Of a stretch of DNA of 14,180 bases, positions 13,821-14,180 are shown piece after piece. The notes under the pieces were generated by a model that did no database searches, was not told the origin of the DNA, and saw only the letters and a program-made list of their open reading frames with translations. Each line of letters starts with the position of its first letter. Within the stretch, counting starts at the first letter, position 1. The position numbers were made by a program, and so were the translations under genes. Source of the stretch: Candidatus Bathyarchaeota archaeon (GTDB lineage Archaea > Thermoproteota > Bathyarchaeia > Bathyarchaeales > UBA233); contig QMXC01000007.1 of assembly GCA_003661945.1 (NCBI GenBank), forward strand, positions 1-14,180. Direction: 5' to 3'.

Positions 13821-14180
13821 TTAAGCTCTTGCTAGCTCTGAAAAGGTTACGAGTTGAACCGTTAAAGGCTGCTTCACCACTTCGGAAATCCTCGCCGCAA
13901 CCAGCCTTCTAATGTTTTTCTCGCTTGCGATGTCCACCATTCTCTGAGTTATCACGCCGTCGAAAACCACTGTGTCCACCCCATTCATTTCCTGAAGCTT
14001 CTCTGCAAGCTCGCTTACTGGAAGCCTCGCCAAAGGCTTCATTTCTTTGTCCAGTAAAACCGCTTCTAAAGTTCCCTCAAGCTCTTTCGCTATTTGAGCA
14101 ATTTCCTTTGGCATAACAGCTGGCTTGCGTCTCCTCGGCTTTATCAGTTCCCCGATGGAAACACGGTTGTCCAACGCTTC
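13821..14180 (-). CDS. dnaG: Archaeal DnaG, C-terminal part (5' end outside window)
   Basis: The frame is open to the window edge, so only the last 119 residues of a protein normally over 400 residues long are seen. The TTG at 14174 is an internal leucine (EALDNRVSIGEL), not the start. The visible part matches the C-terminal region of archaeal DnaG: EIAQIAKELEGTLEAVLLD, LPVSELAEKLQEM, VDTVVFDGVITQRMVDIASEK, and the ending VKQPLTVQLVTFSEL. The catalytic Toprim domain lies upstream, outside the window. Archaeal DnaG has primase activity in vitro and also associates with the exosome through RNA binding, so its main job may be RNA-related. It is convergent with polB at 4 bp. Family call good despite the truncation. 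Confidence 0.85.
   Translation of the reverse strand, partial: EALDNRVSIGELIKPRRRKPAVMPKEIAQIAKELEGTLEAVLLDKEMKPLARLPVSELAEKLQEMNGVDTVVFDGVITQRMVDIASEKNIRRLVAARISEVVKQPLTVQLVTFSELARA

Noticed and set aside
13821..14174. A complete 117-residue gene starting at TTG 14174
   Set aside because: The frame continues to the window edge and the protein matches only the C-terminal end of DnaG, so this is a cut gene and not a short one.
1..14180. CRISPR arrays, tRNA or rRNA genes, insertion sequences, integrase or defence cassettes
   Set aside because: I found no regular direct repeats, no tRNA-like T-loop in the gaps, no transposase or integrase motifs and no stretch of foreign composition.

Overview
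This is a compact stretch of an archaeal chromosome made almost wholly of conserved informational and housekeeping genes. The archaeal assignment rests on several families: a phenylalanyl-tRNA synthetase alpha chain with N-terminal winged-helix repeats, a short beta chain without a C-terminal anticodon-binding domain, type II methionine aminopeptidase, pelota, family B DNA polymerase, archaeal DnaG, and a DUF1512-like protein. Genes start with ATG, GTG or TTG (about half are non-ATG) and are often preceded by GGAGG-like Shine-Dalgarno sequences. Base composition is near-balanced. The mix looks like a TACK-type archaeon, possibly Bathyarchaeia or a relative, but the window alone cannot prove the lineage. 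I see no IS element, integrase, CRISPR array, tRNA or rRNA.

Layout. 2-1175 (+): the 3' part of a DUF1512-like gene, then a small two-helix membrane protein with a zinc ribbon. 1172-2077 (-): methionine aminopeptidase, which overlaps the zinc-ribbon gene tail to tail by 4 bp. 2145-2816 (+): a UPF0173-type metallo-beta-lactamase-fold hydrolase, divergent from map. 2830-3387 (-): a flavin-reductase-like FMN protein. 3654-4775 (+): tryptophanyl-tRNA synthetase. 4972-8179 (+): the pheS-pheT operon. 8188-9132 (-): a TtuA/Ncs6-type tRNA thiolase. 9217-10258 (+): CutA1 followed 4 bp later by a predicted nucleotidyltransferase. 10263-11345 (-): pelota. 11453-13816 (+): family B DNA polymerase. 13821-14180 (-): the C-terminal end of DnaG, cut by the window edge.

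How the genes work together. Most act in information flow: charging tRNA (trpS, pheST), thiolating tRNA (ttuA-like), trimming nascent proteins (map), rescuing stalled ribosomes (pelA), copying DNA (polB), and RNA-related DnaG. The rest look metabolic or uncharacterised.

The most notable item is the DNA polymerase. Its polymerase motifs A, B and C are intact, but two of the three 3'-5' exonuclease motifs have lost their catalytic acids, so it probably cannot proofread. Secondary points are five convergent gene pairs with almost no spacer, a doubtful start for the zinc-ribbon gene that could reflect a one-base indel, a palindromic AT-rich element between map and the UPF0173 gene, and a marked excess of the hexamer AAGCTT.
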